64,000 bases of DNA, taken from positions 66,487,723-66,551,722 of the forward strand of contig OU015526.1 in assembly GCA_907165065.1 (NCBI GenBank), written 5' to 3'. A model generated the notes under the pieces. That model ran no database searches. It was not told the origin of the DNA and saw only the letters and a program-made list of their open reading frames with translations. Source of the DNA: Caprimulgus europaeus. Lineage: Eukaryota; Chordata; Aves; Caprimulgiformes; Caprimulgidae. The position numbers were made by a program, and so were the translations under genes. Below, piece by piece: positions 24,374 through 36,498 of this stretch (the stretch's first letter is position 1; the number at the start of each line of letters is the position of its first letter).

Positions 24374-25289
24374 ATAGAATCACAGAGTGGTTTGGGCTGG
24401 CAGGGACCTTAAAGACCATCCAGTTTCAACCCCCCTGCCATGAGCAGGGACACCTTCCACTAGACCAAGTTGCTCAAAGCCTCATCCAACCTGGCCTTGA
24501 ACACTTCCAGGGAGGGGGCAGCCACCACTTCCTTGGGCAACCTCTGCCAGTGTCTCACCACCCTCACAGTGAAGATTTTCTTCCTAATATCTAATCTAAA
24601 CCTGCCCTCTTCCAGTTTAAAGCCATTTCCCCTTGTTCTGTCACTAACTGCCCTTGTAAAAAGGCCCTCCCCAGATTTCTTGTAACACCTTCAGGTACTG
24701 GAAAGCAGCTATGAGGTCTCCCTGGATCCTTCTCTTCTCCAGGCTGAACAGCCCCAACTCTCTCAGCCTGTCCTCATAGCAGAGGTGCCCCAGCCCTTGG
24801 ATCATCCTCGTAGAAGGACTCGAGGCCTCCTCTGGACTCGTTCTAACTGGTCCATGTCTCTCTTGTGTTGGGGGCTCCAGAACTGGACACAGCACTCCAG
24901 GTGGGGCCTTAGGAGAGCAGAGTACAGAGGCAGAATCCCCTCCCTTGACCTGCTGGCCACGCTTCTCTTGATGCAGCCCAGGATACGGTTATTGGCCTTC
25001 TGGGCACACATTGCCGGCTCATGTTGAGCTTCTCATCCACCACCACTCCCAAGTCCTTCTCTTCAGAGCTGCTCTCAAGCCACTCATTGCCCAGCCTGTA
25101 TTTGTACTTAGGATTGTCCCAACCCAGCTGCAGGACCTTGCATTTGGCCTTGTTGAACTTCATGAGGTTGGCACAGGCCCACCTCTCAAGCCTGTCAGGG
25201 TCCCTCTGGATGGCTTCCTGTCCCTCCAGTGTGTCAACCGCACCACACAGCTTGGTGTTGTCAGCAAACTTGTTGAGGGTGCACTCAAT
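24374..25289 (-). repeat. CR1 LINE, 5'-truncated
   Basis: A 0.9-kb CR1 copy read on the minus strand. Its 3' tail is at 24374 (ATAGAATCACAGAGTGG, then TTTGGGCTGGCAGGGACC), and it continues through the LEPFSLVLS-complement and Tyr-Ser-Ala-Leu-Leu-Arg-Pro-His-Leu blocks to a 5' truncation at GTTGAGGGTGCACTCAAT (25289). Minus-strand frames keep recognisable ORF2 C-terminal pieces such as [13 protein letters not shown]. It is less decayed than the copy at 17310 but not intact. Together the two form an inverted pair about 5.8 kb apart. Confidence 0.95.
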
Positions 25290-28200
25290 ATTAATTCAAG
25301 TTACATTCATTTCAAGTTCTGCTTTAGGACTTCACTTCAACCTCTGCACTATGCCTATCAGCCCTTCTTGACTTTCTTCATATCCTTCTGCTTTAGGCAA
25401 GCAGAGCTCAGGTCTTTCTGTTCTATCATACAGTCAAGCCACATAGCTGCAAGTTTGCTTCACTGTAAGTATTGTAGGAAGGACTTCTACAAGGTCTCTT
25501 CTTCACCTGTTGTTTTCTTATGCAGCCAAAACCAGCTTTTCTTTTCTTTACAAAGCAATTGTTCAGCTTTCTTTTGAACACAATCATGTTTAATATAAAA
25601 TATTCTGAATTAGTGTCCCTCAAAGGGACACTACGAAATCAAAGACATAGCCTTGTATTTTACTATTTAAATGAAGATATCTGAGAAATCTGTCCCAATT
25701 TTAATGGTGATAACCCAGTGATGCACCAGTGTTAAGTACAGTAGGGGAAAAATAATGCTTAGTGTGTTTATAAACCTTGATTGTGTATGTGATCCAGATA
25801 CCAGGATTGCATACCAGGTATCTCCAAGGGAAAAAGGAATCCGCTTTCCAAGTTTATAGTAACAGCAGCATGGCAGGTGCTTCCAAATCAAGAAGTCTTG
25901 TTAAATTTAGGCAGGGCCAGAGGTGTGTAAATGTAACCTGCGCATTCAGTACAATGTACAGGTGCCCAAGTACCTGTATAAATAAGAAAATTTAACCACT
26001 GGAGGAAATCTTGCTGGGGAAACATGGAGGTTTTCTGAAGAAAATAAGCTGCTGTGTTCTTCCGTGGCCATACAGCAGGATGGCTCCTTGTAGCGGTGTC
26101 AGAGTGAGCTTGGACATCTCTGCACTCTGGTCTTTTGTACAGACTTCTCTGTGAGTAAGTTAGTGGTGGCATACCAGTCTTAAATGGTACTTTATTCCTG
26201 TGAAAAAATAATGCTTTAGAAGATTACCTCCAGAAAAGGTATAGTAAATAAATACTTCTAAAATAAAGCGTAATTTATTGCATGTTTTGATCGGTGGTGG
26301 GGAACACTTTGAAAAGAGAATTATTCAGATGCAGAAACTGTTGAGTCCCCCAAAGGCATAGGCTTCTAGCAAAAGGCTTCTAGCTTGCAAGATTCTGTAC
26401 CTTTTCAGGTATCAAAGAGAGGCAAAATCAAATTCAGTGGCTGGGAAGGATGGCTCTTGTCGTTCAGAAGTTTTGAAGCTCCTGCTCTGTAAGTCAGTGT
26501 TTTTCTGCTCATTTTGTGTTGCTGAAAATATTGTAAGGTAGGGTCACTGGTTGGTGACTACTTTGAGACCCATTTTTAACATCTTATAATGTCATGTGAT
26601 TTATGTCACAGTCTTTAGTTAGCTACTTAAGGCTGCTTGGTACCAAAATGGCTTTTGATAAATATGACAGAGACTGTCACCTTCTGACAGGCAGCATGTG
26701 TCATTGAAATAAACAGTCATACAATAGCTTTAAAGGGGGAGTGCCACAGCTGAACAAGCAGCTTTTATGTTCTTTTTTTTTTTGGACCCCTTCTGGGAGC
26801 AAGGGGTAAGTTTAGTTTATTGCTTCAGTTTAGCTTTTGGTTTAGTGCTAAACTGAAATTTTCTGGCAGCAAGCTTGAATAGGATTTCAGTAGGATAATC
26901 CTCCAGAAAGCACAATAGAACAAATGTAGTCAAACATGGCAATACACGAAATGCAGTAGACAGAAATTGCTTTGTACACTGTCTTGGTGACAGTATTTGA
27001 GTATTCAGGTACATGTACATATATGACTGCACACATAAAACCTGCTGTATGTCTGTGGGTATTTGTGTGTATGAAAAGAAAACAGTAATTTACTGTCAGA
27101 TTAATATGCATCGGAAATAACTTTGCTGAAATCAGAGTAGTTTTGCAGTATAAAGCAGTGTGAGAAGAGAATCAAACCTCCTGTATATCAAGGGCATAGC
27201 TCAAATTCAATGTCATTGTAAAATAAATCAGGCACATACACACACAACCTGTAGAAGAACACTATTAGTGGTGTCAAGTTCAGCAATCCAATAATAGGGC
27301 TTATTATATTAGTATGACCTATGCAGCTCAACTTGAGCTTTTATGTATGCACCATGTTTAATTAGATGTCCTCATGCATTTTGTTCAGCAGGGCTCAGAA
27401 CAAACACATACCAAGGCATGACTGCTGCTGTGGTGGGCAAGCTGATCATGTCACGTATTACTGAAGTTGCTCAGTTCAACCTATGGCAAAATCAAGTTTT
27501 CAGTTATGTTCTTCTTCAGCTATAGTAACCTTGCACCAAATATTTGCTTTGTACACAGACATTCCTGCACTCTTACACTGGACTGGATCTAGGTCCAGTC
27601 ACTGGAACAGATCAGGGAGGCTGCTTTGCATGTGTTGCTTGTTATCCCGGTGGAAACATAGAGGAGGAGTTGCCTTTGTAGAAGTAGAGGGGGAAAAGCA
27701 AACATTTAAATAAAAAAACAAACTGAGACAAGAACAAGAGAGGGATGGACAGTGGGGATAACAGAGCTGTGGTAAGAGATAGGGAGAAGGAAGGCGAAAA
27801 AGCCTGGGAGGTTTTGATGGGGTAAACTTGGTCCCTTGTGTGTTTACATTTAATTATGAGATTACACTGTTTTTCCACAGAATTTCTACCTCACGCAGGA
27901 TGCACTTAATGAGCAGCTATTAAATATATTGCTTTGCTCTTATCATGCATGGCCCCAAGCCCTCCTTATTGCAGGCATTTCAGATTCTTGTCCAAAGGTA
28001 GAATTATTCATTTTTACAGAGGTTTTTGTAAGGCCTCTGTCACTCTTAACATTTTAAGTAGAGTTGCACCAACAACACTAATTCCAGTATTTCCTAACTT
28101 TTCAGTGCTTAAAGTTGTAGTCTTAATATTCTTCTAAATTTTTCGTGTGTGTAATTATACATATGCATTCATATATCTACAATATAGTGTGAGAAACAAA

Positions 28201-31200
28201 CTGATGTTTAAGTGTTCCTGAAGGACAAAAAGCTGCTTAAAATTTTTTTTTATAAGGACAGAAAGTTATGTGAGGGCATGAAGAACTCTAGAACTGAATG
28301 GCAATAAAGAAAGCAAAGATACTCCTTACTATTTATAACCATTGTGTTACATCATGTAGTTCTGCAGCAGATTAGTCATCACATCAAAAGGTTGATGGAA
28401 ATAATAGTGAAAAGGACTTGGCGGACTTTGAACATATATGAGGTAATTCAGTAAGTGTGACAAATTACTTCTGGCATATTAAGGTGAAATGGAAAAACTA
28501 CAGCCAGAATACCTGACTCTTCTGGTTTGGGTTGTTTTTTAATTTTTATTATTATTTTTTTAATTCCTGATTGCAATATGCTGCTATCAGTGCAAGATTT
28601 ATGGGTCTGTACGGGAATTAGGTAGAATAGAAGAATGTTGACTTTAAGTATTTTAGGTAGTGTGGTCTAGAGGGTCCATGGGAGGAATAAACAGGACAAA
28701 GTTATTGCTGGAATAGCTACAAATATTATATTTGAGAGAAGGAAGCTAGTGATTTCTTAATTGCATAGGTGTATTCGGACAAACTTCTCCCTGGTAGTAT
28801 GTAAGAGCTAACAATGCCTTCAATATTCTTTAAGAAAACTCATTTTGACTTTTCAGCACAGCTCTGCAACACTGTAGTGGTGACTTACTGAAAGTTATTG
28901 ACTGGCTAAAACTGGTGGTCTGGAGCTGAGCTACAGCCAGTAGTGAATCCCAGGAAGTGCTCTGTGTCGAGCACTGTGTAGTTAGGATGAAAGAGAGAAA
29001 AAAGAGAGTTTGAACCAATGTTTTTTCTTTTAGAAGCAAAATAGTTTTAACAGGTATGAATAGTACATTGCTAGAAAATTACTGCCATGTATCCTGGTCA
29101 ATTACATTTCTTGATATGTCTTTCTTCTTTCACATATGCAATGTCCATCTGTGTTTACCTGTTAGGACCTTCACTGGGACTAAAAATTATGGAAACAAGT
29201 AAAGCAACACATATGAACAGTGAGGAGGTAGATGAAACTTGTTAATGAATACATGAACTATTATTGGACCAATTAAAACAATGTGTATCCAATTTTTTAA
29301 AGAAATATATAGCTGGTATGTATATAGTAACAGTAACAATTTTTTTCAAGGGAATTGACTTGACATAAGATGAAGATAAAATTTATTTAACATTTCACTG
29401 TGTGATGAAGTGGCAATCCTGACTTTTTTTTTTAGCTAGGTATTAATAAGAAAGTATAAATATTAATGTTTGTGAAGCAGAAAAAATAGCTGAGGAGCAA
29501 AAATTTATCTGAAAAGTCCCTTTTTCAGTAAGATCCTGAAGTAAATAGGACTATTGAATAGTATGCATTTTAATAAATAAGTGATAGAGTTCTTCATAAA
29601 GTCATATGTTGGTATCTAGTTCGTACAGATTTGGCCTGTCGTATTAACAGCTACTTAATCAACTATTTAGTTATTCAGAGTGCCCTGTTGTTTGGGTCAA
29701 TGTTCACTCCTGTTTTGTTTATTATCTCCTTTATTGAAGAAGATGGTGATCAGTATGTTCAGTTACATGTGATTTTAAGGCTGCAGTTTCACAGTAGGTG
29801 TAAACCAGTTTAAGTCTATTCTGCTACTGTCCCACCACTTCTCTGCTCCAGGCAATGGGTTATAATGCCTTTCTTCTGCTGGCACCAGCATTCATGCAGC
29901 TGTGTGATTGGTTGGATCAGAGAACTGATCTGCCTGAAAACTGATTAATTAATTTTGGTAGTTTTCAGCTGAGTAGAGTCAATCCATCTGATCCCAGCAA
30001 TCCAGTGCTGGCACAAGAGGGGAGAAGTGCTTAAGGAAGTAGGGAGAACTTTCCCTTTTGGTGGCAACGTGGACGTAGATTGTGAAATAAACTAGTTGTG
30101 AAACTGTGCTTGAATTGTGATGAACAGCACGCTCTAGAGAGGATGGAGAAAATAAAAAACGAACTAACAAGCTGTAAATGGGTCCTGCTTAATCAGTGGA
30201 AGTGCTTGTAGGAAACAGAAAATTCAGTTTTGAGTTTATAAACTGTATCATGGAGTGAAAAGGGAATATTTCTTGTCTGTGGGCCTAATCCAGTTAAGAG
30301 TCTATAGAAAAACCATCATGTTTTCAATGTAAGATGGAACATGATACAAATTGAATGGCTAAAAGAAAAAATAGTAGTGAGGAGCTTGCCAAGGGAAAAA
30401 AAACTTCACTGAATATCCATAAACCAGTGACATGATCTTAAATATAGTTATTTGAAACTCAAACTACTAACAAAACATTTCATAAATATGGAGTATAATA
30501 TGGCTTGCTGTTTGAAAAAAAAAATTAAAGTTTATTTTACTTGGCTACTAATTGTCAGCAAACTTACACAGTGTTACTACTGTGTCCTGGTCACATACAT
30601 GCTGTAATTCTCTTAATTTTGCTTCTCCCTGACACTTAAGTTGAAAATTGTTCTTTGGTCCTAGTGGAAGTGCTTGCTGAGATGAGTGCAATATGAATGT
30701 TATCACAAATAGTTAATTTCTATGTTGAATATGTCTTCATGGATATAGAGAGATTATAGTGTTTATTTATCCTGGAAAACTGCAGCTTACTTGTAAGCAC
30801 CATATTTCCATAAACTATGGAGAATGCAGTAAAGAGGCTAGGCTACAGAAATGTTTTAGAAGATAAGATTATATATTTTCAGTATAGCTGGGTAGGTAAT
30901 TTGTTTTCCTGGAAAAGACTCTTGAAATTAATATTAGGATTCTCTTTCTCATTTAGTTAGCTAGGTGAAGGTCAGTAGCTAAGTCTTGCTGTCCGTGTCA
31001 TCTGCTGTCTTTTCTCCTCTTTTCCTTAGCCCTACCTCCCAAGGATGCACCACTCATCCAAGTCAGATAGCCATCCAGAATTAGATTTATAAAGTTCTCT
31101 GGCCTTCTAAGTTGCTTTTCTCACATTCATACGATTCTCTCTTGCCAACTTAGCCTTCTGTCCTCCACCCATCCCTGTTTTGATTCATTTCCCTCATGCC

Positions 31201-34200
31201 GCGTGCCTAAATATTGCCCAACCCATGTGGCAAGTCCTTAATTCTTGTCAAGACAGGGTCATGACTAGCCCACCCAGGAAGATCAGAACTGAGGCTCCCA
31301 AACTGGGAACAAGGCTTGCCCACCAGTATAAAAGCCATTATTCCCTCATGCTCATCCAGCCCTTTGGGTTAGCAGACAGTTTGAGCAGAGGCACAGAAGG
31401 TATGTGTTAGGAGAGATGGGAGAGACTGGGAAATAGCAGCAAATTTGTCGGGTGCATGAGGGGGACTGTGCAAGGGGCAAATGGGGTGGTAAGACCGACT
31501 TTTAGACTGGATACAAGAGCAAGTAAAGTGAGGTTAGAGGTATGGGACAGGGGGGTCAGTGGGTGAACAGTGTAGGGGAAAGCAGACTTGCTAAGTTAGC
31601 CAGTATGTTTTCCCTTAGTTATGTCTGGACATTTGGAGGAGCTGGGGAAACAAGCTTGGCGGAGGACCAGCAGACCACCTACTCCAGCTTTCTCAGCCCC
31701 ATGGGGAGGCTTGAATTGAAAAGAATTACTGAGCAGACCGAGGCTATGCAGTGCTTAGTTGTGGAACAAGCCCACCCTCAGTTCTGTGGTGCCTTTGGCC
31801 ACCTCCATCTAAGTCTTTGATGCGTATTGCCCTTGGTCCACTGGCTTCTTTAACTGCACAGCTATCTGTCCACTGACCAATCCATGGCCTGTAAAATACT
31901 TGGAGAATTTTAAAAGCTAGTAAATAATAAAGGGAACAAATCAATTGCCTTGGGTATTTGGAAAACTGAAAACTGACCATGCAAGAGTTTTCAGGAAAGG
32001 CAGCATTTTGAGAATGGTATGGACATGTAGCAGGACCTGAGTAAGTGTTAGAAAACTCAATTAATCCCAGCTGTGCCTTCATCAGACAATAGTGGGCATT
32101 TGGTATGAATATAATTCCCATCTCTGATACCAACCTCTGTTTTACATATTTGTGTCAAGTTTCTGGGATTTGTGTACAATCTGGTTCCAGCCCAGCCCTG
32201 AGATATGCTGGAGCCAAGGACAGTTCTCTGATGCAAGATTCAAATAATCTTGAATCCTCAACTCCTAATTGTCCAACTAGAAGGCAGGATACTTTTCAGT
32301 TACGGTATTTTAGGCACAGTGACCTAAGATGCAGGACAGCCCGTTGCCTCTCCTGTATAACAAGCAGTTGTAACTGGTTTGGTGCAGCCTGGGATATTGA
32401 TGAGGCAAGTACTTGGTAGAGTTCATGTGGTCAACACTCTTGTTCTAGGCTATACATGTAAAGTGTCGTGAGAGAGGTACACGGTTGTGCCTACCTCCTT
32501 CCCTAACACCCTGGTCATCAAGAGACAGAATATTAATGTGGTTACATTCAGTAGAATTTGCCTGTGATGTAAAGCAGCTATCTTAAAACATGGACACATA
32601 TTTAGGGAAAATGTTTTGTAGCACTTTCAACAAAATTAACAATTAAGTATAGAAGTTCATCGTAACACATAATGCTATAATGATGAGCAGCATCTTAAGA
32701 AGAATGGACAGAAAATTAATGTGACAATGTCTGATAGGACAGAATGCATGAAAGGTGACTATATCAAGGAGAAAATAAAATGCTTCCTAGGAGCCTGTAG
32801 AATGAATTTCCATAGGAATTAGGAGGTATCCTATTGCTTCAGTCCACTCGTGACAGAGTATAAGGGAAAGGGAAAAAACAACTCTGAATGGACAAGGTCT
32901 GGATGAGGTGACCTTGTAACTCTGCTGGATTTAATATCTGATAACACACAGTGCAGCAATGCTGGTAGGAACCGAAGGAAGAAGAAAGCTCACTACAGCC
33001 ATTCATGACTGGCTCATCCCTGTTAAATGCTGGAACAGAAACGCTTGTAGGGTAAAAGCTGAGTTGCTTGACCAATGTTTCTGGCTCACTCACTGAAAGT
33101 ACCAAAAGAATGTTGCTCTTCATTGCAGTTATCTGTAGTATATTTGAGTTTTTTTCTGCCTCTGTTATATTTATCGTGCAATTGACCATCCCATATGGTG
33201 TATTTGGAGGTAGGGCATGAAAAATATTTTAAGTCATATTTGAGGCATGATACTTCTCCCAGTTAAGCTAATGACTAGCAAAATTGACTTCAGTCCAGTT
33301 AGGCTGGGCTCTGAGATGGGAACTAGGACCTGTAAAGGTCTTATTTTGTTCAGAATTAGTTTCAAGACGTGAATATAACGTCTTCCATTGTTTGGTGTAT
33401 GCCCAGAGCTTCTCTGTTTTTATATCACAGGACTCACTGATACTGTTTTAATTTTTATCTGGAAAAAGTAATTCTTATTTCTTTTGGCTGAAATTGAACT
33501 GATGGAAATTATTACCTGCAGTGTTATGCAATTGCTAATTACTGGTGTAGATGATAAGACAACATTTCTCTAGTGTTCAGGAGCTTGATGTATAGTCATG
33601 TCAAACAGTAAATAATACTTCTTGAAGCCTGTTTCTCTACTCATGACTAGCAGATTTGATTATTTTGAGTAAGGCACTTGCTAAAACAATAGCATTACAA
33701 CATCCAGGAGTTTTTAATCTTTAAATCTTCATGTTATGATTTTGAGGTAAATTGGAATAACAGAAAATGACTTACAATCTCTATTTCTTTCATTTCACTA
33801 AGAATGCTATTTTACTGTGAACGTTAAAATCTTTAATACTTGCTTTGAGAAAGAGCATTATATGATAAGCCAAATTATTTAAGATAGTTGGAGACACTAT
33901 TTCAATTGACAAAAGTTCAAATAAATGTTTATTTAGCTACATTATAAACAAGTGGGCTTATTGCTTTACAAACTGTGGCAAGACATAAACTGATAATACC
34001 ATGTCTTTGACATCAGTAAATGCTGCTGTTCTATTTTGGTCCTGTCCTTGAAAACTTACCATTACTTTCTAGAACATTGGCATTTAAAGACAAAGGACAT
34101 AATTTCTTTAAAATACAACATATACTTTTGTGAATGGCAAGTTGGAAGTAAAATAGGTTGTTTCCATGAATGATGACATTCAGCAGCTTGATTATCTGAT

Positions 34201-36054
34201 TATGCTTATATGGGTTTAGTCTTTAGTCCAAATAGGAGCATTTGTACCCAGATATTTCCAGTATACAACATGATGCTAACTTCAACAAATTTAATCTAAA
34301 AATGTTGAGAAAAAAAAAAGAAATATTTTGATCACCTTAATTTGATCATGTTATCAAGCCCCCTACTGAAGCCAGTACAGTTGTTCAAAGGAAGCAGAAT
34401 ATCAAAGCTACAGAATTAAATTGCTTTATCACAAAGAATGAAGGGATGTCAGCACAGGAACAGAAATGGCCACCTTGTTTTGTTATGTTCTGTGACCTAC
34501 ATGGTAATCACTGTTACTTTTGAAAGTCACCTCTAAATGTATACAGATGTAGTTAAGCAAGAGGCTGAAATTGCTTTCTCCCTCCCCTAGGGTGTACAGT
34601 AATTGTGCCAGTAAGCATAGCATTAAGCTATGAATTGATAGCCAGAGACACAGCTGCCAAGAAGCAAATATATTTTATGTCCAGAATATGTACATAGACA
34701 ATATATGTCTATGAATATTCTTAAACATATTTCTGCAACTCTGCTGAGTATTTTCTGTGATCTGCTAAAGCTGTGAACCAGCTATATATGGCCATAGGAA
34801 TGGCTCTTTGTGTACATTATAATTTTGTATGCTATTGTCTCAGCCTCTTCATATCTGCTGGCATTTTGGAGCTGTCTAGGAGAGAGCTAGGAATAGTTTT
34901 CAGAAAGTGACAAATGTCTTTAATTCGCATTAGAAAAGTTGGCCCAAAAGAATGTACAACCTCTGAGCTCAAATACAAGTATGCATGCAGCTTCAAACAT
35001 TCAAATAAAATGGATATACAGATCTACCAGAGCAGATGAAGAGTAGACTTCAGCAATCCATGCTGTATGTATCAAATCATGGAAGAAATCCAGTGGCAAG
35101 TTAGTGTTCTTCATTTTGGGGAAGAAGTGACTTGAACTTTTCCTAAAGAAGGATAAATTTATATTTTAAGATGGATTTTCTGAGCCAAATGGTTGCAGGT
35201 GACGCGAGATTAATTTGCAAATTTAATGGCAGAGATTATTAAATATGTTTACTTGGCATAAGGAGAGGTATTAATATGTCTCAACTGTTATCAATACACT
35301 TACAATGCAATTGTGAATGGAGAGGCAAATCAAGTGTAATTTTTATTGTGTTGATGTTTTCTGGTGACTGAAACTCATTCAACAAAGTTGTAAATGTTGC
35401 AAGGAAGTGGGGAGGGTAACTTTTGATATCTACCTCTCTGAAAAACATGAAGTAAATAAGGTGTTTCAAAACATCACAACTCATGTGAAACCCATCGTGT
35501 TTGCTCAAAAACATCTAATGAAATGTAATGTTGAATTTTAAGGTAAACTGGAAAAATCTTGTGATTTTCATTTAAACACTAAGCCATATTTCCTGTGTTC
35601 TGATGTCTTAAATTTTCTAGTTTGGTTCCTTATGCTTGTTCTTTTCCTGATGATACTTGACTGAAAAAAAGTCTTGATTGTTTATTCTCATTAATCTCAT
35701 TAATGGTTTGAATGTTTTATAGTGTTCTGTAATAGCTTATTTTTGAAAAAAAGTCATATTAGCTTAGAAGAATTATCACTGAAAGAATTTATGTTAGAAG
35801 GAAAACTAAAGGATACAGTCAGCTGTACTATTTCTTATAGCCACATTTAAAGATTTTTTTTATAGATTGTTGGAAATACAGTACTAAAATACATAAACAA
35901 TTAATAAAATATGGAACATAGCATGAATGCACATCAGTGAAATTCTGGAAGATGTTAGAATTCATTATTTCTGTGCAGCTTGGTGTGGCTTTTGCTTTGG
36001 AAATCAAGCATCAATTTTCTAGTTTTGACTGAAATAAGGACCACCCTGAAGCCA
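25290..36054. other. Long non-coding stretch without recognisable transposons
   Basis: Nearly 11 kb in which I can place no CR1, LTR or DNA element. Strong isolated splice-like sites occur, such as the acceptor TTTTCCTTAG at about 31029 and the donor AAG|GTATGT at 31399, but no pair encloses a convincing exon. A short CA-run (about 27236) and a TTA-rich run (about 28545-28560) are present. Probably intron or intergenic. Confidence 0.45.
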
Positions 36055-36215
36055 AGCTTAATTGAAATAAATCCCTTAGGAGGCTCTATTTATCACTTCA
36101 TTAAAAATTTGGCAGCTAAAAAGACATAACAAAATATGCAAATTGGAGATGAAATAACTTTTACATTAGGCAAACACTTAATGTTGGGTATTGAATTCAT
36201 CACTGGTGACTGATT
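36055..36215. promoter_or_regulatory. Conserved-element-like AT-rich block
   Basis: Contains a perfect octamer ATGCAAAT (36136-36143), the POU-factor site, amid closely packed ATTAAA, TTAATT and AATAAAT cores, a GGCAGC and a TTATCACTTCATTAAA segment. The texture resembles deeply conserved non-coding enhancers. Conservation cannot be seen from one sequence, so this is a guess from motif density. Confidence 0.2.
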
Positions 36216-36442
36216 CTTAGGGGGACAGAAAATTATTTTAAAATAGTTATGAAAAATTGTCAGTCTTAACCAGGATAGATGGTACTAGGAGGTGCAGGGC
36301 TTTACTGCAACAAATTTTAGTCATTTTTTCATAATGAAACACTTCTGGAGAACCATAAATATAATTAGAAGCCTAAACCCATTAATATTTACCAATACGC
36401 ATAACTCTCTTCATCTGTTTCCTTGTGTTGGTAAAGGAGATT

Positions 36443-36498
36443 CTCTGTGAATAATTATCTTGTAGGAAAACTCTATGAATAATTATCTTGTAGGAAAA
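36443..36498 (+). repeat. 28-bp tandem duplication
   Basis: Two adjacent copies of a 28-bp unit beginning CTCTGTGAATAATTATCTTG and ending TAGGAAAA (36443-36470 and 36471-36498) differ at one base (G to A at the fifth position). This is consistent with a recent slippage or duplication event. Confidence 0.9.

Noticed and set aside
24292-25577. Several open frames up to 188 codons
   Set aside because: They overlap the CR1 copy at 24374-25289. The plus-strand frames are antisense shadows.
29167-29190. 21-nt minus-strand microexon-like segment
   Set aside because: Good flanking sites, but segments this short with AG and GT occur often by chance. A similar 21-nt decoy lies at about 52519-52540.
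31030-31400. Very strong acceptor at 31030 and donor AAG|GTATGT at 31399
   Set aside because: No single frame is open across the 370 bp between them, and no intermediate donor or acceptor gives a coherent exon.
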